Assembly: GCA_964392105.1 (NCBI GenBank)
Contig: CAYMPA010000037.1
Coordinates: 1-22,490 of the forward strand
Direction of reading: 5' to 3'
Length of the DNA stretch: 22,490 bases
Source: UBA7359 sp964392105
GTDB taxonomy: Bacteria > Pseudomonadota > Gammaproteobacteria > Eutrophobiales > Eutrophobiaceae
The notes beneath the pieces are model-generated. The model worked only from the letters and a program-made list of their open reading frames with translations, did no database searches and was not told the origin of the DNA. Position 1 is the first letter of the stretch, and each line of letters opens with the position of its first letter. Position numbers and translations under genes: made by a program. This document shows, in pieces, positions 1-9,126 of the stretch.

Positions 1-21
1 TGAAATTAAGCAATTCTACGT

Positions 22-2985
22 TTAAGTTGGCTCAAATATTATCTGTTCACCTTTTAGAAGGAATACACCTGAACTTCTTCCTTCGTTAACTTCATACATT
101 TTATTTAGTATATGAATTACGACGCCTGGATAAACCCTCTTATGCACGATAACTTTTGCATTCTTTGACTCTTCCATCAAGATTTTTAACTTTTCTTTTT
201 CTTCAAGTAATTCTTCATATTCCTTGTTTTTCAGATCTCGAGTTTCAGTAAGTTTCAGTAACAAGGCATTTTGTTCTTTTTGGGATTTAGGATTTTTACA
301 ACAATGCTCATGCAAACGGTTTAAATCAGCAACTCCTTTCTTGATTTTAAGAATTTCATCAGCCATTTCCCTAAATTTCATGAATGATTCGCTACCTGCA
401 CCTACTTCTATTATTGTTTTGTTAAAACTGTCTGAACCCAGTATAGCTACCTCAATACCTTTGTTCGCCTGGGTTACGTCACCTACCAAGGCGCTTTTCC
501 TTGAGTGGGCATCACCAATATGCACTGTTCCCTGACTTACTATATGACAGTTAATTACACTGTTAGCTATTTTAATATCACCTGTGGCATTGAGGTCTGC
601 ATTTTCAGCAAACGATGCAGTAAGATTTCCACCAGCAATAATTTTGCTATGAGTACCTCTAATCCCTGATTTAATTATGACACTACCATCAGCACTAACA
701 GTAGCATCTTCTACATTTTCCTGAATGATCGCATCGCCTTTAGTTTCCAGGACAAAACCTGGCTCAACATAGCCTTTTACGTTAACCGTTTTATCAGAAT
801 GAATATTTCCTGTTTTTTGACATACATCACCTTCAAGCTCCAGATTATCTGATACTTTAAGATTGATACCATTAACCAATAAGACACCATCTTCTATAAT
901 ACGTAATGTCCCATCTGCTTCTTTTTTAACGCCTTCAAGTTCCGGGGCTACTTCCCGTACCTGGTTTGCAATCAGCTCTTTACCTTTAACATCCCTGCCA
1001 TCTTCTGAATGTTGTGCTGGTATAACCTTTCCAATAACATCATTTACTTTTACATTCCATGGATAAGATTTTTCATGATAGTCAATTTTGCCATTTGGTA
1101 ATAATTTACCGCCAACAGAAATCTTCTTATCAAAATCTATTCTTGCATCAATACCATCTTTTGCAGGCAGTCCTTCAGCAACAAGCTGATCTACTTTGGA
1201 TTTTCTTTCTTTATTTATGTCCTCCAAAATCAGTTTAATAGCATCATTTTTTATTCCATAAACAATATCGTGTTCATGTAAAGTCATGATGACATGTTGT
1301 AACAAGATATCTCCTTCATCAGTAGTTATGTCCGGTCGTAATAAACTCATTGTGACTTTCATATTGTCGTCTAATACTTTTATTCCAGATATTACTGTTA
1401 ATGTATCTGAGTCAGATTGAACTACACCTAGTCTCAGTGCTTTATATTCGCAACCTCCATTTACTTTTATTTTTTCTACACCATCACCACATTTAAGGGA
1501 TGTTTTAGTTCCGTCTATTCCAGGGACAGCTCCTTCAAATACATCAACGCCCGGTTTTGATTTCAGGTTTGATTTTATGGTTGCGATCGTTTGACCGGGC
1601 AATACTGCGCGCTTATTGATATTTTCGGACTGCACATCCAGATGCCATTCAACAATATCGTCACCGCCATTAACAGGGACTTTCCCTTCTGCAACAAGCA
1701 AATCCATCTTGGATTTTCTTTCTTTATTTATGTCCTCCAAAATCAGTTTAATAGCATCATTTTTTATTCCATAAACAATATCGTGTTCATGTAAAGTCAT
1801 GATGACATGTTGTAACAAGATATCTCCTTCATCAGTAGTTATGTCCGGTCGTAATAAACTCATTGTGACTTTCATATTGTCGTCTAATACTTTTATTCCA
1901 GATATTACTGTTAATGTATCTGAGTCAGATTGAACTACACCTAGTCTCAGTGCTTTATATTCGCAACCTCCATTTACTTTTATTTTTTCTACACCATCAC
2001 CACATTTAAGGGATGTTTTAGTTCCGTCTATTCCAGGGACAGCTCCTTCAAATACATCAACGCCCGGTTTTGATTTCAGGTTTGATTTTATGGTTGCGAT
2101 CGTTTGACCGGGCAATACTGCGCGCTTATTGATATTTTCGGACTGCACATCCAGATGCCATTCAACAATATCGTCACCGCCATTAACAGGGGCTTTCCCT
2201 TCTGCAACAAGGACGTTTTTAACTACACCTCCTGATAGTCGTGCTTTTTCTAATGCGGATTTTATTTGATCAGTGTTGATGCCATATTTAATATCAACTG
2301 CTTCAAGTGTGTTTAGAATATCTGTTTCAGTAACATCTTTTTCTAAACCTGTAACCTTACCTGCATAGATATCCATATGAACTTTAAGTTTGTCTTCTGA
2401 AATATCAAGGCCTGAATCAATTGAAAGCGTTCCAGACTGGTAACGAAGCATTCCAGCATGCGTGCTTTCATATATGAGGATCCCATCGATTTCCTGACTA
2501 TAGACAACACCATCACCGTTATTTAATTGCTGATCAAAACCAGGACGTGGATTCTTTTGCTTACCTAATACATTTTTTCCTTTCTTACCTTTTGATGCCA
2601 ATGTCCTTACAGCAATTTTTACTTTAGGTACAACCAGGAACTCTGCATTTTCTTCAGTGATTCCTTCGATGCACCACTCTATCGATCCATTTTCACCATG
2701 TTCTACATCACCTTTCGCAATAACGACAGGTTTTCCAGGAACATTATTATCATCAACTGATTTGACCAGGCTTTCTATAACTTCTCGATCAATACCATGA
2801 GTAACCTTTAATTGTTTTAGTTTTTTGAGAATATCATCGGCTTTTACAGGTTTACCTTTACCGGTATGCCTGACGATTTTCTTAACGCTGGCAACTAAGC
2901 CATCATTGGGAACTTCAATCCGAAACCAGCCATTCGCAGAAGGGATTTCATCATTTGCTGATATATTTTGGGCAGGACTTTCCAT
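22..2985 (-). CDS. FapA-like DUF342 protein with duplicated N-terminal domains
   Basis: A 987-residue protein of the FapA (flagellar assembly protein A, DUF342) family. Family members usually have one N-terminal FapA_N domain, a right-handed beta-helix and a C-terminal coiled coil; this one is much longer. Residues 1-258 hold diverged N-domain units. Residues 259-429 and 430-600 are two almost identical 171-residue units, each starting LVAEGK and differing at the boundary residues. A further diverged unit starts LVAEGLPAKDG at 601. Residues about 715-860 are rich in G, V and I and match the beta-helix (for example GDIKIANSVI and ALVGDVTQANKGIEVAILGS). Residues about 870-955 are Lys/Glu/Leu-rich and likely coiled coil. 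No signal peptide or membrane segment is visible. The start ATG has only a weak ribosome site. FapA in Vibrio affects polar flagellum placement, but no flagellar gene is visible nearby, so the role here is inferred from family only. Confidence 0.85.
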   Translation of the reverse strand: MESPAQNISANDEIPSANGWFRIEVPNDGLVASVKKIVRHTGKGKPVKADDILKKLKQLKVTHGIDREVIESLVKSVDDNNVPGKPVVIAKGDVEHGENGSIEWCIEGITEENAEFLVVPKVKIAVRTLASKGKKGKNVLGKQKNPRPGFDQQLNNGDGVVYSQEIDGILIYESTHAGMLRYQSGTLSIDSGLDISEDKLKVHMDIYAGKVTGLEKDVTETDILNTLEAVDIKYGINTDQIKSALEKARLSGGVVKNVLVAEGKAPVNGGDDIVEWHLDVQSENINKRAVLPGQTIATIKSNLKSKPGVDVFEGAVPGIDGTKTSLKCGDGVEKIKVNGGCEYKALRLGVVQSDSDTLTVISGIKVLDDNMKVTMSLLRPDITTDEGDILLQHVIMTLHEHDIVYGIKNDAIKLILEDINKERKSKMDLLVAEGKVPVNGGDDIVEWHLDVQSENINKRAVLPGQTIATIKSNLKSKPGVDVFEGAVPGIDGTKTSLKCGDGVEKIKVNGGCEYKALRLGVVQSDSDTLTVISGIKVLDDNMKVTMSLLRPDITTDEGDILLQHVIMTLHEHDIVYGIKNDAIKLILEDINKERKSKVDQLVAEGLPAKDGIDARIDFDKKISVGGKLLPNGKIDYHEKSYPWNVKVNDVIGKVIPAQHSEDGRDVKGKELIANQVREVAPELEGVKKEADGTLRIIEDGVLLVNGINLKVSDNLELEGDVCQKTGNIHSDKTVNVKGYVEPGFVLETKGDAIIQENVEDATVSADGSVIIKSGIRGTHSKIIAGGNLTASFAENADLNATGDIKIANSVINCHIVSQGTVHIGDAHSRKSALVGDVTQANKGIEVAILGSDSFNKTIIEVGAGSESFMKFREMADEILKIKKGVADLNRLHEHCCKNPKSQKEQNALLLKLTETRDLKNKEYEELLEEKEKLKILMEESKNAKVIVHKRVYPGVVIHILNKMYEVNEGRSSGVFLLKGEQIIFEPT
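1196..2211. repeat. 513-bp in-frame tandem repeat inside the FapA-like gene
   Basis: Two copies with a 513-bp period (171 codons). Bases 1196-1698 match 1709-2211 with one difference, A at 1679 versus G at 2192, which makes Val or Ala in GK(V/A)PVNGG. The ten bases between the identical blocks differ from the corresponding bases 1186-1195 at five positions. The repeat keeps the reading frame. Both outer edges fall on the short sequence encoding the LVAEG motif, which is also present at the next diverged unit. This suggests unequal exchange or gene conversion between pre-existing homologous domains. Confidence 0.97.
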
Positions 2986-3337
2986 AATAATTCATAAATT
3001 TATCTTCTATCTACACTCGAGTTATTTCATTAAGCTATTAATAACCGTATAGAAATTTACTGATATTAATGTTATCGGCCCAGACTGACTGAACTGTAGT
3101 TATATTGGTGTAAATGTATGAATTTTATGTATTTTTAATTTATATAAATCAAATCTATTTGCAATTAATTTTATAGTACTTGTTTAGTTCTTAGGCTAAT
3201 TGTATTGTAAGTTACTGTCTTTACGAGTAATTTTAAACCTGGCTTACATCATCTATTATTTGATCATATTCAGTTCACGTTGTATTTTCTTTTAATAATA
3301 TTTTGCTCTGACTTTAAAATTATTCTGTAGAAAAATC
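2986..3337. other. AT-rich divergent intergenic region
   Basis: A 352-bp spacer between the divergently read FapA-like gene and tsaB. It is very AT-rich and must hold both promoters. A weak sigma70-like match for tsaB is TTGTTT at about 3181-3186 followed 17 bp later by TATTGT. I see no clear operator, RNA structure or small gene here. Confidence 0.5.
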
Positions 3338-4006
3338 ATGAAGATATTGGCAATTGAAACAGCAACGGAGGCTTGTTCTGCAGCACTCGATATAGATGAT
3401 TGTTGTATACATCGTTTTCAAATCTCATCAAGACGACATACAGAATTAATCCTGCCTATGATTGATGATCTGTTTCGAGAAGCAGATATACAAACTAGCG
3501 ACCTTGATGTTATCGCCTTTGGCCAGGGACCAGGTGCTTTTACAGGCGTCCGTATAGCCATTGGTGTCATACAAGGACTCGCATTTGCTCATAACATTCC
3601 AGTTATCCCTGTATCAACATTGGCATCTTTGGCACAACATTTTGCCAAAGAGCACACATATGTTGCTTCAGCTATCGATGCGCGTATGCAAGAAATTTAC
3701 TGGGGACTTTACAAGAAAAATGATTTTGGATTGATGCAGCAAATTACCGAGGAAAAGGTGTGTTCACCTGTTGATATTTCTACTCCATCTGAAGGAGACT
3801 GGTTTGGTGCAGGAAGCGGATGGAGCACTTATTCAGAACAGCTTCAATCAAAATTTAATGATAATTTAGCAGATTATAAAGGTGATATTTTTCCTACTGC
3901 TGAAGATATTATGGAACTGGCAAAACCGGCATATCTGGATGGCAAAACTATCTCGGTCGAACAAGCTATGCCTGTTTATTTAAGAAATAAGATTGTAAAT
4001 AAATAG
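3338..4006 (+). CDS. tsaB: tRNA threonylcarbamoyladenosine biosynthesis protein TsaB
   Basis: A 222-residue protein of the TsaB/YeaZ family (E. coli TsaB is about 231). It acts in the cytoplasm with TsaD and TsaE to transfer the threonylcarbamoyl group to A37 of tRNAs that read ANN codons. The N-terminus MKILAIETAT is the ASKHA-fold phosphate-1 strand. The family signature GQGPGAFTGVRI is at residues 62-73, followed by VIPVSTLASLAQ at 89-100. TsaB lacks the metal-binding residues of TsaD and is a scaffold partner. In E. coli tsaB is next to yoaA; here the YoaA-like gene is close but separated by two genes. The end faces the cpdA-like gene with 36 bp between stops. Confidence 0.95.
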   Translation: MKILAIETATEACSAALDIDDCCIHRFQISSRRHTELILPMIDDLFREADIQTSDLDVIAFGQGPGAFTGVRIAIGVIQGLAFAHNIPVIPVSTLASLAQHFAKEHTYVASAIDARMQEIYWGLYKKNDFGLMQQITEEKVCSPVDISTPSEGDWFGAGSGWSTYSEQLQSKFNDNLADYKGDIFPTAEDIMELAKPAYLDGKTISVEQAMPVYLRNKIVNK

Positions 4007-4042
4007 ATATTATTTACATATAGTTACAATATATTTATAATG

Positions 4043-4855
4043 TTATTTATAGATATTGTTACTAAGATAAATCAGACTACTATCAACTGTCCCATCATTT
4101 TTAAGCATCAATTTTCTGTAGGCTGGTGGTTTTTCATCTACAGCAAATACATCACTCTCCGGCTTGAATTGCAGGCAAGTAGAGGGTGTACCCAGCAATT
4201 TCACATTATTTCTATCTAATTCAAATTCCTGATGAATATGTCCCCAGATTATTGCCCGGACATGATCAAAATCATCAACAATATTTAAAAATTCTTCTGC
4301 ATTAATTAAGTCCATCGCATCCATCCATGAACTACTAATCGACACCGGGTGATGATGAAGCGCTATCAGGCAATGATTATCAAGATTCGACTCCAGACTG
4401 CTTCGTAAAAAATCCAATTCAGTATCAGACAATTCGCCGCTGTGCTCTCCTATTAGACAAGTATTTAACAGGATGATTAACCATCGTCCTGAACTAATCA
4501 ATTTACCTGTATCATATCCATTGGCACCCATTATGTAATTCATTAATCCTGGGTCATCATGATTGCCCGGTATACATAAGATTGGGATTGTCAGAACTGA
4601 TAAATAATCTGCCAGTTTTTGATAAGACGTTTCTGTAGGTTCATGCACCAAATCGCCTGTTAGCAAAATCAAATCTGTATCTGATTCATTTTCTTTTATC
4701 TCTTCAATAACCTTAATTAGACTGGCAGAAGTGTCATAATCATTAAATGATGGTGCTCCAACGTCAAGAATATGTGTGTCTGTTATTTGAATTATATTAA
4801 TTGTTTCAGGAACATTTGTTTTTAATTCAATGATCGTTTCATTAGTATCTATCAT
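4043..4855 (-). CDS. cpdA: CpdA-like 3',5'-cyclic-AMP phosphodiesterase (class III metallophosphoesterase)
   Basis: A 270-residue calcineurin-like metallophosphoesterase. All metal-binding motifs are present in order: D26-x-H28 in QITDTHI, GD at 67-68 in LLTGDLV, GNHD at 97-100, the histidines at 167-169 in ALHHHPV, and GHIH at 205-208. Length and motif spacing match CpdA/Icc, which hydrolyses cAMP to AMP with Fe2+/Mn2+ and lowers CRP signalling. A cyclic-dinucleotide or other phosphodiester substrate cannot be excluded. It is divergent from the O-methyltransferase gene with only 36 bp between start codons, so their promoters must overlap each other or the coding ends. Ribosome sites on both sides are weak. 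Confidence 0.83.
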   Translation of the reverse strand: MIDTNETIIELKTNVPETINIIQITDTHILDVGAPSFNDYDTSASLIKVIEEIKENESDTDLILLTGDLVHEPTETSYQKLADYLSVLTIPILCIPGNHDDPGLMNYIMGANGYDTGKLISSGRWLIILLNTCLIGEHSGELSDTELDFLRSSLESNLDNHCLIALHHHPVSISSSWMDAMDLINAEEFLNIVDDFDHVRAIIWGHIHQEFELDRNNVKLLGTPSTCLQFKPESDVFAVDEKPPAYRKLMLKNDGTVDSSLIYLSNNIYK

Positions 4856-4891
4856 GATAATTTTTAATTACATTAATCTGGGCAACACATT

Positions 4892-5554
4892 ATGTCGATA
4901 AAAAGTATGCAGCTTGATGATCAAGTTTATAATTATCTCTTGTCAGTTTCATTAAGAGAATCTCAAATACAAAAAGAATGTCGTAATGAGACAGCTAGAT
5001 ATCCATCAGCAAATATGCAGATTGCGCCTGAACAAGGTCAATTTATTTCTTTTTTAATTAGAGTATTACAAGTTAAAAAAGCGATAGAGATTGGTGTATT
5101 TACCGGTTACAGCAGTCTTTCTATAGCAATGGCATTACCTGAAGATGGACATCTAGACGCATGTGATATTGATCCGGAAATGACAGCTATAGCACAACAA
5201 TATTGGTCAAAGGCCAATGTTGCAGAAAAAATTAAACTACGATTAGGTCCTGCTATTGAAACATTGGACGAATTAATAGAAGCAAACCAGATAGATTCAT
5301 ATGATTTTGCTTTTATTGACGCACACAAACCTGAATACATTGATTACTACGAACGCCTGTTGCGATTAATAAAACCTGGTGGCGTTATCCTGGTAGATAA
5401 TGTTTTATGGTCGGGCCAACCTGCTGATAATGAAATACAGGATGAGAATACTGTTGCAATACGAAAATTTAATGAACACCTGCAAAATGATGAACGAATT
5501 TTTATTAGTATGCTGCCTGTAGCAGATGGAATTACTTTAGTCTTAAAACATTAA
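4892..5554 (+). CDS. SAM-dependent O-methyltransferase, caffeoyl-CoA OMT family
   Basis: A 220-residue class I methyltransferase of the bacterial caffeoyl-CoA/catechol O-methyltransferase family (Methyltransf_3). The SAM-binding motif I is AIEIGVFTGYSS at residues 64-75; the acidic residue that binds the ribose is in ACDIDPE at 90-96. FDIDAHK-type motif FIDAHKPEYIDYY at 141-153 and GGVILVDNVLWSGQ at 163-176 carry the divalent-metal ligands (Asp143, Asp169, Asn170) typical of metal-dependent members. The physiological substrate is unknown. It converges on the helicase gene with a 15-bp gap between stop codons, leaving little room for a separate terminator. Confidence 0.88.
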   Translation: MSIKSMQLDDQVYNYLLSVSLRESQIQKECRNETARYPSANMQIAPEQGQFISFLIRVLQVKKAIEIGVFTGYSSLSIAMALPEDGHLDACDIDPEMTAIAQQYWSKANVAEKIKLRLGPAIETLDELIEANQIDSYDFAFIDAHKPEYIDYYERLLRLIKPGGVILVDNVLWSGQPADNEIQDENTVAIRKFNEHLQNDERIFISMLPVADGITLVLKH

Positions 5555-5569
5555 ACCTGCCTTTCTTCT

Positions 5570-7474
5570 CTATTTGAAAAACTTAGACACATCTTCTATA
5601 TCATGTGTAATTGGCATTGGTGGCAAGGCGTTAAGGAGACGTTTACCATAGGCTTTATTTACAATACGTTTATCACAGATAGTACAAACACCCCTGTCAC
5701 TTACATCGCGAATTAAACGACCTACACCTTGTTTTAAAGTAATAGCAGCTTGTGGGACTTGATAATCCATAAACGGATTAGCCCCTTGTTTACTAAAATG
5801 ATTTAATCGTGCCTGTAATACAGGATCATCGGGGCTTGCAAAAGGCAATTTATCAATTATTACTGAAGATAATGCATCACCCTTTACATCAACGCCTTCC
5901 CAAAAACTGTTTGTCCCCAGTAATACCGCATGTTTTGTTTGACGAAATTGATTCAATATTTCAGAACGTGGCGCCTGTCCTTGAATAAAAATTGGATAAT
6001 CAATAGCTTTAGATAATATATCAGCAGAATTAGTTAATGCATGGTGGCTGGTAAATAAAACGAATGCATGTCCATCACTATAAGACAGTAATTTTATTGT
6101 TCTCTCTATAAAAGCATTAAAAAATTCATATTGATTCGGTTCAGGTAAATCAACAGGCACATACAAACAGGTTTTGTTTTTATAATCGAAAGGACTATTC
6201 CAGACTTGAGTTTGATAATCTTCAAGACCAAGCTGATGATTGAAATGATTAAAATTATTATTTATTGCCAGACTAGCTGAAGTAAATACACTCGTTGCAT
6301 TATATTCACTGAGCCTTTGTTGAAAGGTTTCAGAAATATTGACCGGGGTCTGATTTAAATATAAATGATGTCCACGTATCTCTACCCATCGAATTAATTC
6401 TTCGTTGTTCGTTTCGATATAAGTATCTATATAATTATAATGTGCCTTTGCACGTTGCCAGCAATTATCAAATAACTTTCCTCGTTCACTCGCCATTTCA
6501 AGTATATCCAGTACGGCTTGATAGGCTTCCAGTAATTTTGGTAATTCAGACGATAACGAGGTCTTTTCCCAAACATCCTGCCAGTTAAGCCGCTGATCCT
6601 TACGGCCAAAGATTAAACGTACATCGCGTATCATTTTTTCGAAATTGGCCAATGCACCTGTTAATTCCTGTATATCACCCGCTTCTTCAAGATCTGCTGT
6701 TTTAATATCGGTAATTAATTCAAGTAACTGACGGCTACTCATCGTTTGACTAAAGTATGTAGAAGCCAGTTCGGGCAATTGATGTGCCTCATCAAATATG
6801 ATGACATCTGCTAATGGCAATACTTCTCCAAATCCCTGCTCACGTAACCCCATATCCGCCAATAACAAATGATGATTAGTAATAACCAAATCAGATTCCA
6901 ATGCTGCCTTCCTGTTTTTAACTACAAAACAGGAATCAAATTGTGGACAAGACTGGCCTAGACAATTTTCAGTTGTGGATGTAATTATTGAACGAACGAC
7001 TGAGTTTTCTTCAATCATACCCAGTTCATTAATATCGCCCGTTATTGTTGCAGAAGACCATTGCACAACCTCTTGCAGATCAGTCATGTTTTGGTAGTTC
7101 AAGTCTTTCGAATCATTAAGCGCTGTTTCCAAATGTAGTAAACAAAGATAATTTGCACGCCCTTTCAGTACCATTGTTGTCGCAGGAGAGTCCAGGGCAT
7201 CAAGTACAAGCGGCAAGTCTTTTTGATAAAGTTGATCCTGTAAATGACGAGTGCCAGTAGAAACAATCACTTTCTGTTTTGACAACAATGCAGGCACCAG
7301 ATAAGCCATTGTTTTGCCTGTTCCAGTCCCTGCTTCACATACAAGGCTTCGTCCTTCTGTAATTGCAGAGAATATTTTCAGCGCCATGTCTTCCTGATCA
7401 GGCCGGTGCTGGTAATCTTCAATTAGATTTGCCAATGCACCTGCATCAGAAAATGTATCTGCAACTGTTTTCAT
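5570..7474 (-). CDS. yoaA: ATP-dependent DNA helicase, YoaA/DinG family (Fe-S, XPD-like)
   Basis: A 634-residue superfamily 2 helicase. Walker A is EAGTGTGKT at 47-55 and the DEAH box is at 228-231. Four cysteines at 111, 171, 176 and 182 (YLC, then NCLGQSC and DSC) fit the iron-sulfur cluster of the XPD/DinG/YoaA group. The C-terminal motif VI region is QGVGRLIRD, followed by a YoaA-like tail with CTICDKRI. YoaA is a 5'-3' helicase linked to replication fork repair and, in E. coli, works with the HolC (chi) clamp-loader subunit. Length matches YoaA (about 636) rather than DinG (about 716). Its 135-bp AT-rich upstream spacer separates it from the next minus-strand gene. Confidence 0.92.
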   Translation of the reverse strand: MKTVADTFSDAGALANLIEDYQHRPDQEDMALKIFSAITEGRSLVCEAGTGTGKTMAYLVPALLSKQKVIVSTGTRHLQDQLYQKDLPLVLDALDSPATTMVLKGRANYLCLLHLETALNDSKDLNYQNMTDLQEVVQWSSATITGDINELGMIEENSVVRSIITSTTENCLGQSCPQFDSCFVVKNRKAALESDLVITNHHLLLADMGLREQGFGEVLPLADVIIFDEAHQLPELASTYFSQTMSSRQLLELITDIKTADLEEAGDIQELTGALANFEKMIRDVRLIFGRKDQRLNWQDVWEKTSLSSELPKLLEAYQAVLDILEMASERGKLFDNCWQRAKAHYNYIDTYIETNNEELIRWVEIRGHHLYLNQTPVNISETFQQRLSEYNATSVFTSASLAINNNFNHFNHQLGLEDYQTQVWNSPFDYKNKTCLYVPVDLPEPNQYEFFNAFIERTIKLLSYSDGHAFVLFTSHHALTNSADILSKAIDYPIFIQGQAPRSEILNQFRQTKHAVLLGTNSFWEGVDVKGDALSSVIIDKLPFASPDDPVLQARLNHFSKQGANPFMDYQVPQAAITLKQGVGRLIRDVSDRGVCTICDKRIVNKAYGKRLLNALPPMPITHDIEDVSKFFK

Positions 7475-7609
7475 GAAATGTTTAATAAATAGTGAATGTT
7501 AATATATATATTCGATAGAATGGAAAAGGGAAAAGAATACTAATTTTAATATTACCGCTTAATAACGATATCTTAAATATTGAATAAAGTTCAGAATTAA
7601 CTTGGTAAA

Positions 7610-8107
7610 CTAGAACGCCTTGTTTGACCAAATCTCACCCTGTTCAAATCCATTTTGTTCGGTCCAGAGTAATTCAGATATCAGCTTAAATTTAGCAACT
7701 GTCATAGCGCCTTTCTTATTGTTTTTTTGCTTTTCTTCCAATTCAGCCAGAATAATATCTCTTTTTGCCATATAAATTTCTTCTGGCATAAAGTCGGCAT
7801 TCATTATAACCAGGATTATCGCATCCCATTCCTGTTCTACCTTAAGCTGTCCTATCTGATGACCTTGTTTTTTTTCATTAAAGATAACGCGGCCTTTAAT
7901 TTGAACTTTTAATCGCTCATCACCATGTTCATAAACCGCATCATATCCAGGGACATTTTCATCATTCGGCGACAATTCAAGGATAGAGATAGCATCATTA
8001 ATAGCTATTTCAGGTGTAACTGGAAGAGTTTTACCGGTTGCGAGGCGATACTCCCTGGCAATCCTACGGGTCTCAGTAATTAATTTATCGACTGAATAAA
8101 TACCCAT
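7610..8107 (-). CDS. Uncharacterised protein, DUF6998-like, possible PD-(D/E)XK fold
   Basis: A 165-residue soluble protein with no signal peptide or membrane segment. It resembles the family I recall as DUF6998, in which an N-terminal helix (here VDKLITETRRIAREYRLATG) is followed by a conserved GYDA...QIKGR core. GYDAVYE at 54-60 and VQIKGR at 68-73 resemble the D-x(n)-(E/Q)-x-K active site of PD-(D/E)XK nucleases (Asp56, Gln69, Lys71). The C-terminal part is Lys-rich (EEKQKNNKKG). The ribosome site AGGA overlaps the epmA stop codon and the gap is 12 bp, so it is probably translated from the same message as epmA. Function is unknown; the nuclease idea is inference from motif spacing only. 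Confidence 0.7.
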   Translation of the reverse strand: MGIYSVDKLITETRRIAREYRLATGKTLPVTPEIAINDAISILELSPNDENVPGYDAVYEHGDERLKVQIKGRVIFNEKKQGHQIGQLKVEQEWDAIILVIMNADFMPEEIYMAKRDIILAELEEKQKNNKKGAMTVAKFKLISELLWTEQNGFEQGEIWSNKAF

Positions 8108-8119
8108 ATATATAAATTC

Positions 8120-9076
8120 CTAGTTATTTTCCAGGGTGAACGTACACACTTCTTTTATATCATCTTTTTCAGATAAAACCATCAATAAACGATCGATGCC
8201 AACTGCAACACCCGCACTTTCTGATAATCCTGATTCAAGCGCAGCCAGGAAATTTATATCAATCGGTGGTTCAGGCAAGTTTCTGTTTCTTCTTGTATTT
8301 AAATCCGCTTCGAATCGCGCTGAATGCTCATCTACATTTATTAATTCGTTAAATCCATTAGCAATCTCCATACCGTCAATAAATAACTCAAAACGTTCAC
8401 TCACTTGAGGATTTCCAGACTTTAGTGTGGCCAGAATTGCCATACATTCCGGGTAATCATAAATAATAAGTGGTTTGTCATTATTAACTTTTTTAATGAC
8501 AACTTCAGAAAAAACAAAATCAAGTAAGGCATGTTGATCCTCGGTATCAGTTTCCCAACCATGTTGCCTGGTTAGTTCCTGTAATTGTTTTGTGTCAACC
8601 GTGTGAGGATCAAATTGGACAGTCTGTAAAAAAGACTGCGCATAAGTCATCTTCTCGGGCGTCTCCAGGCCGATATGGTTTAATAATTCCCCGACTTCAT
8701 CCATCAATTGATGATAATCAAAGCCTGTCCGATACCACTCCAACATAGTGAACTCAGTGTTATGACGTTTACCTGACTCTTCATTACGGAATACATGTGC
8801 AATTTGATAGATAGATTCCGAACCAGCAGCGAGCAAACGTTTCATACAAAATTCAGGTGAGGTGTGTAAATAAAGTTGGGCATCTTGTTCAGACGCACTA
8901 ACTGTAGTCATGCTTTGAATATAAGGATCACTAATTCCATAGTGACTCAGGATTGGAGTATCGACTTCGATGATACTGCGTTTACTCATGAAATTACGGA
9001 TATGTTGCAGTAACGTTGCCCGTTTCTTTATAACTTCCAGACTAGCAGTGGGTTGCCATGAATTATCTGATGTCAT
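8120..9076 (-). CDS. epmA: EF-P--(R)-beta-lysine ligase EpmA
   Basis: EpmA (PoxA/GenX/YjeA) is a truncated class II lysyl-tRNA synthetase paralogue that adenylates (R)-beta-lysine and joins it to Lys34 of EF-P. The protein has the catalytic domain only, without the anticodon-binding domain. Class II motif 2 is seen as FRNEESGKRHNTEFTMLEWY and motif 3 as GVAVGIDRLLMVL near the C-terminus. A reading frame can be extended three codons to a TTG at 9085, but the ATG at 9076 gives MTSDNSWQPTAS, which aligns with the E. coli start MSETASWQPSAS, so I chose the ATG (318 residues). It lies 50 bp after the DUF2789 gene and 12 bp before the DUF6998-like gene, in a probable three-gene operon. Confidence 0.95.
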   Translation of the reverse strand: MTSDNSWQPTASLEVIKKRATLLQHIRNFMSKRSIIEVDTPILSHYGISDPYIQSMTTVSASEQDAQLYLHTSPEFCMKRLLAAGSESIYQIAHVFRNEESGKRHNTEFTMLEWYRTGFDYHQLMDEVGELLNHIGLETPEKMTYAQSFLQTVQFDPHTVDTKQLQELTRQHGWETDTEDQHALLDFVFSEVVIKKVNNDKPLIIYDYPECMAILATLKSGNPQVSERFELFIDGMEIANGFNELINVDEHSARFEADLNTRRNRNLPEPPIDINFLAALESGLSESAGVAVGIDRLLMVLSEKDDIKEVCTFTLENN

Positions 9077-9126
9077 GGCAGGCAATATTAAGGACTGAAG
9101 TATAAAACTGCTAGTTTCTTCTTAAT

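Noticed and set aside
1196..2211. CRISPR or minisatellite array
   Set aside because: The units are 513 bp, directly adjacent, in frame and coding for a known domain; there are no spacers.
4007..4042. Terminator between convergent tsaB and cpdA
   Set aside because: The spacer is AT-rich with short direct repeats but no GC-containing stem; nothing can be supported.
9077..9085. TTG start for epmA
   Set aside because: The ATG at 9076 matches the E. coli EpmA N-terminus and the TTG has no better ribosome site.
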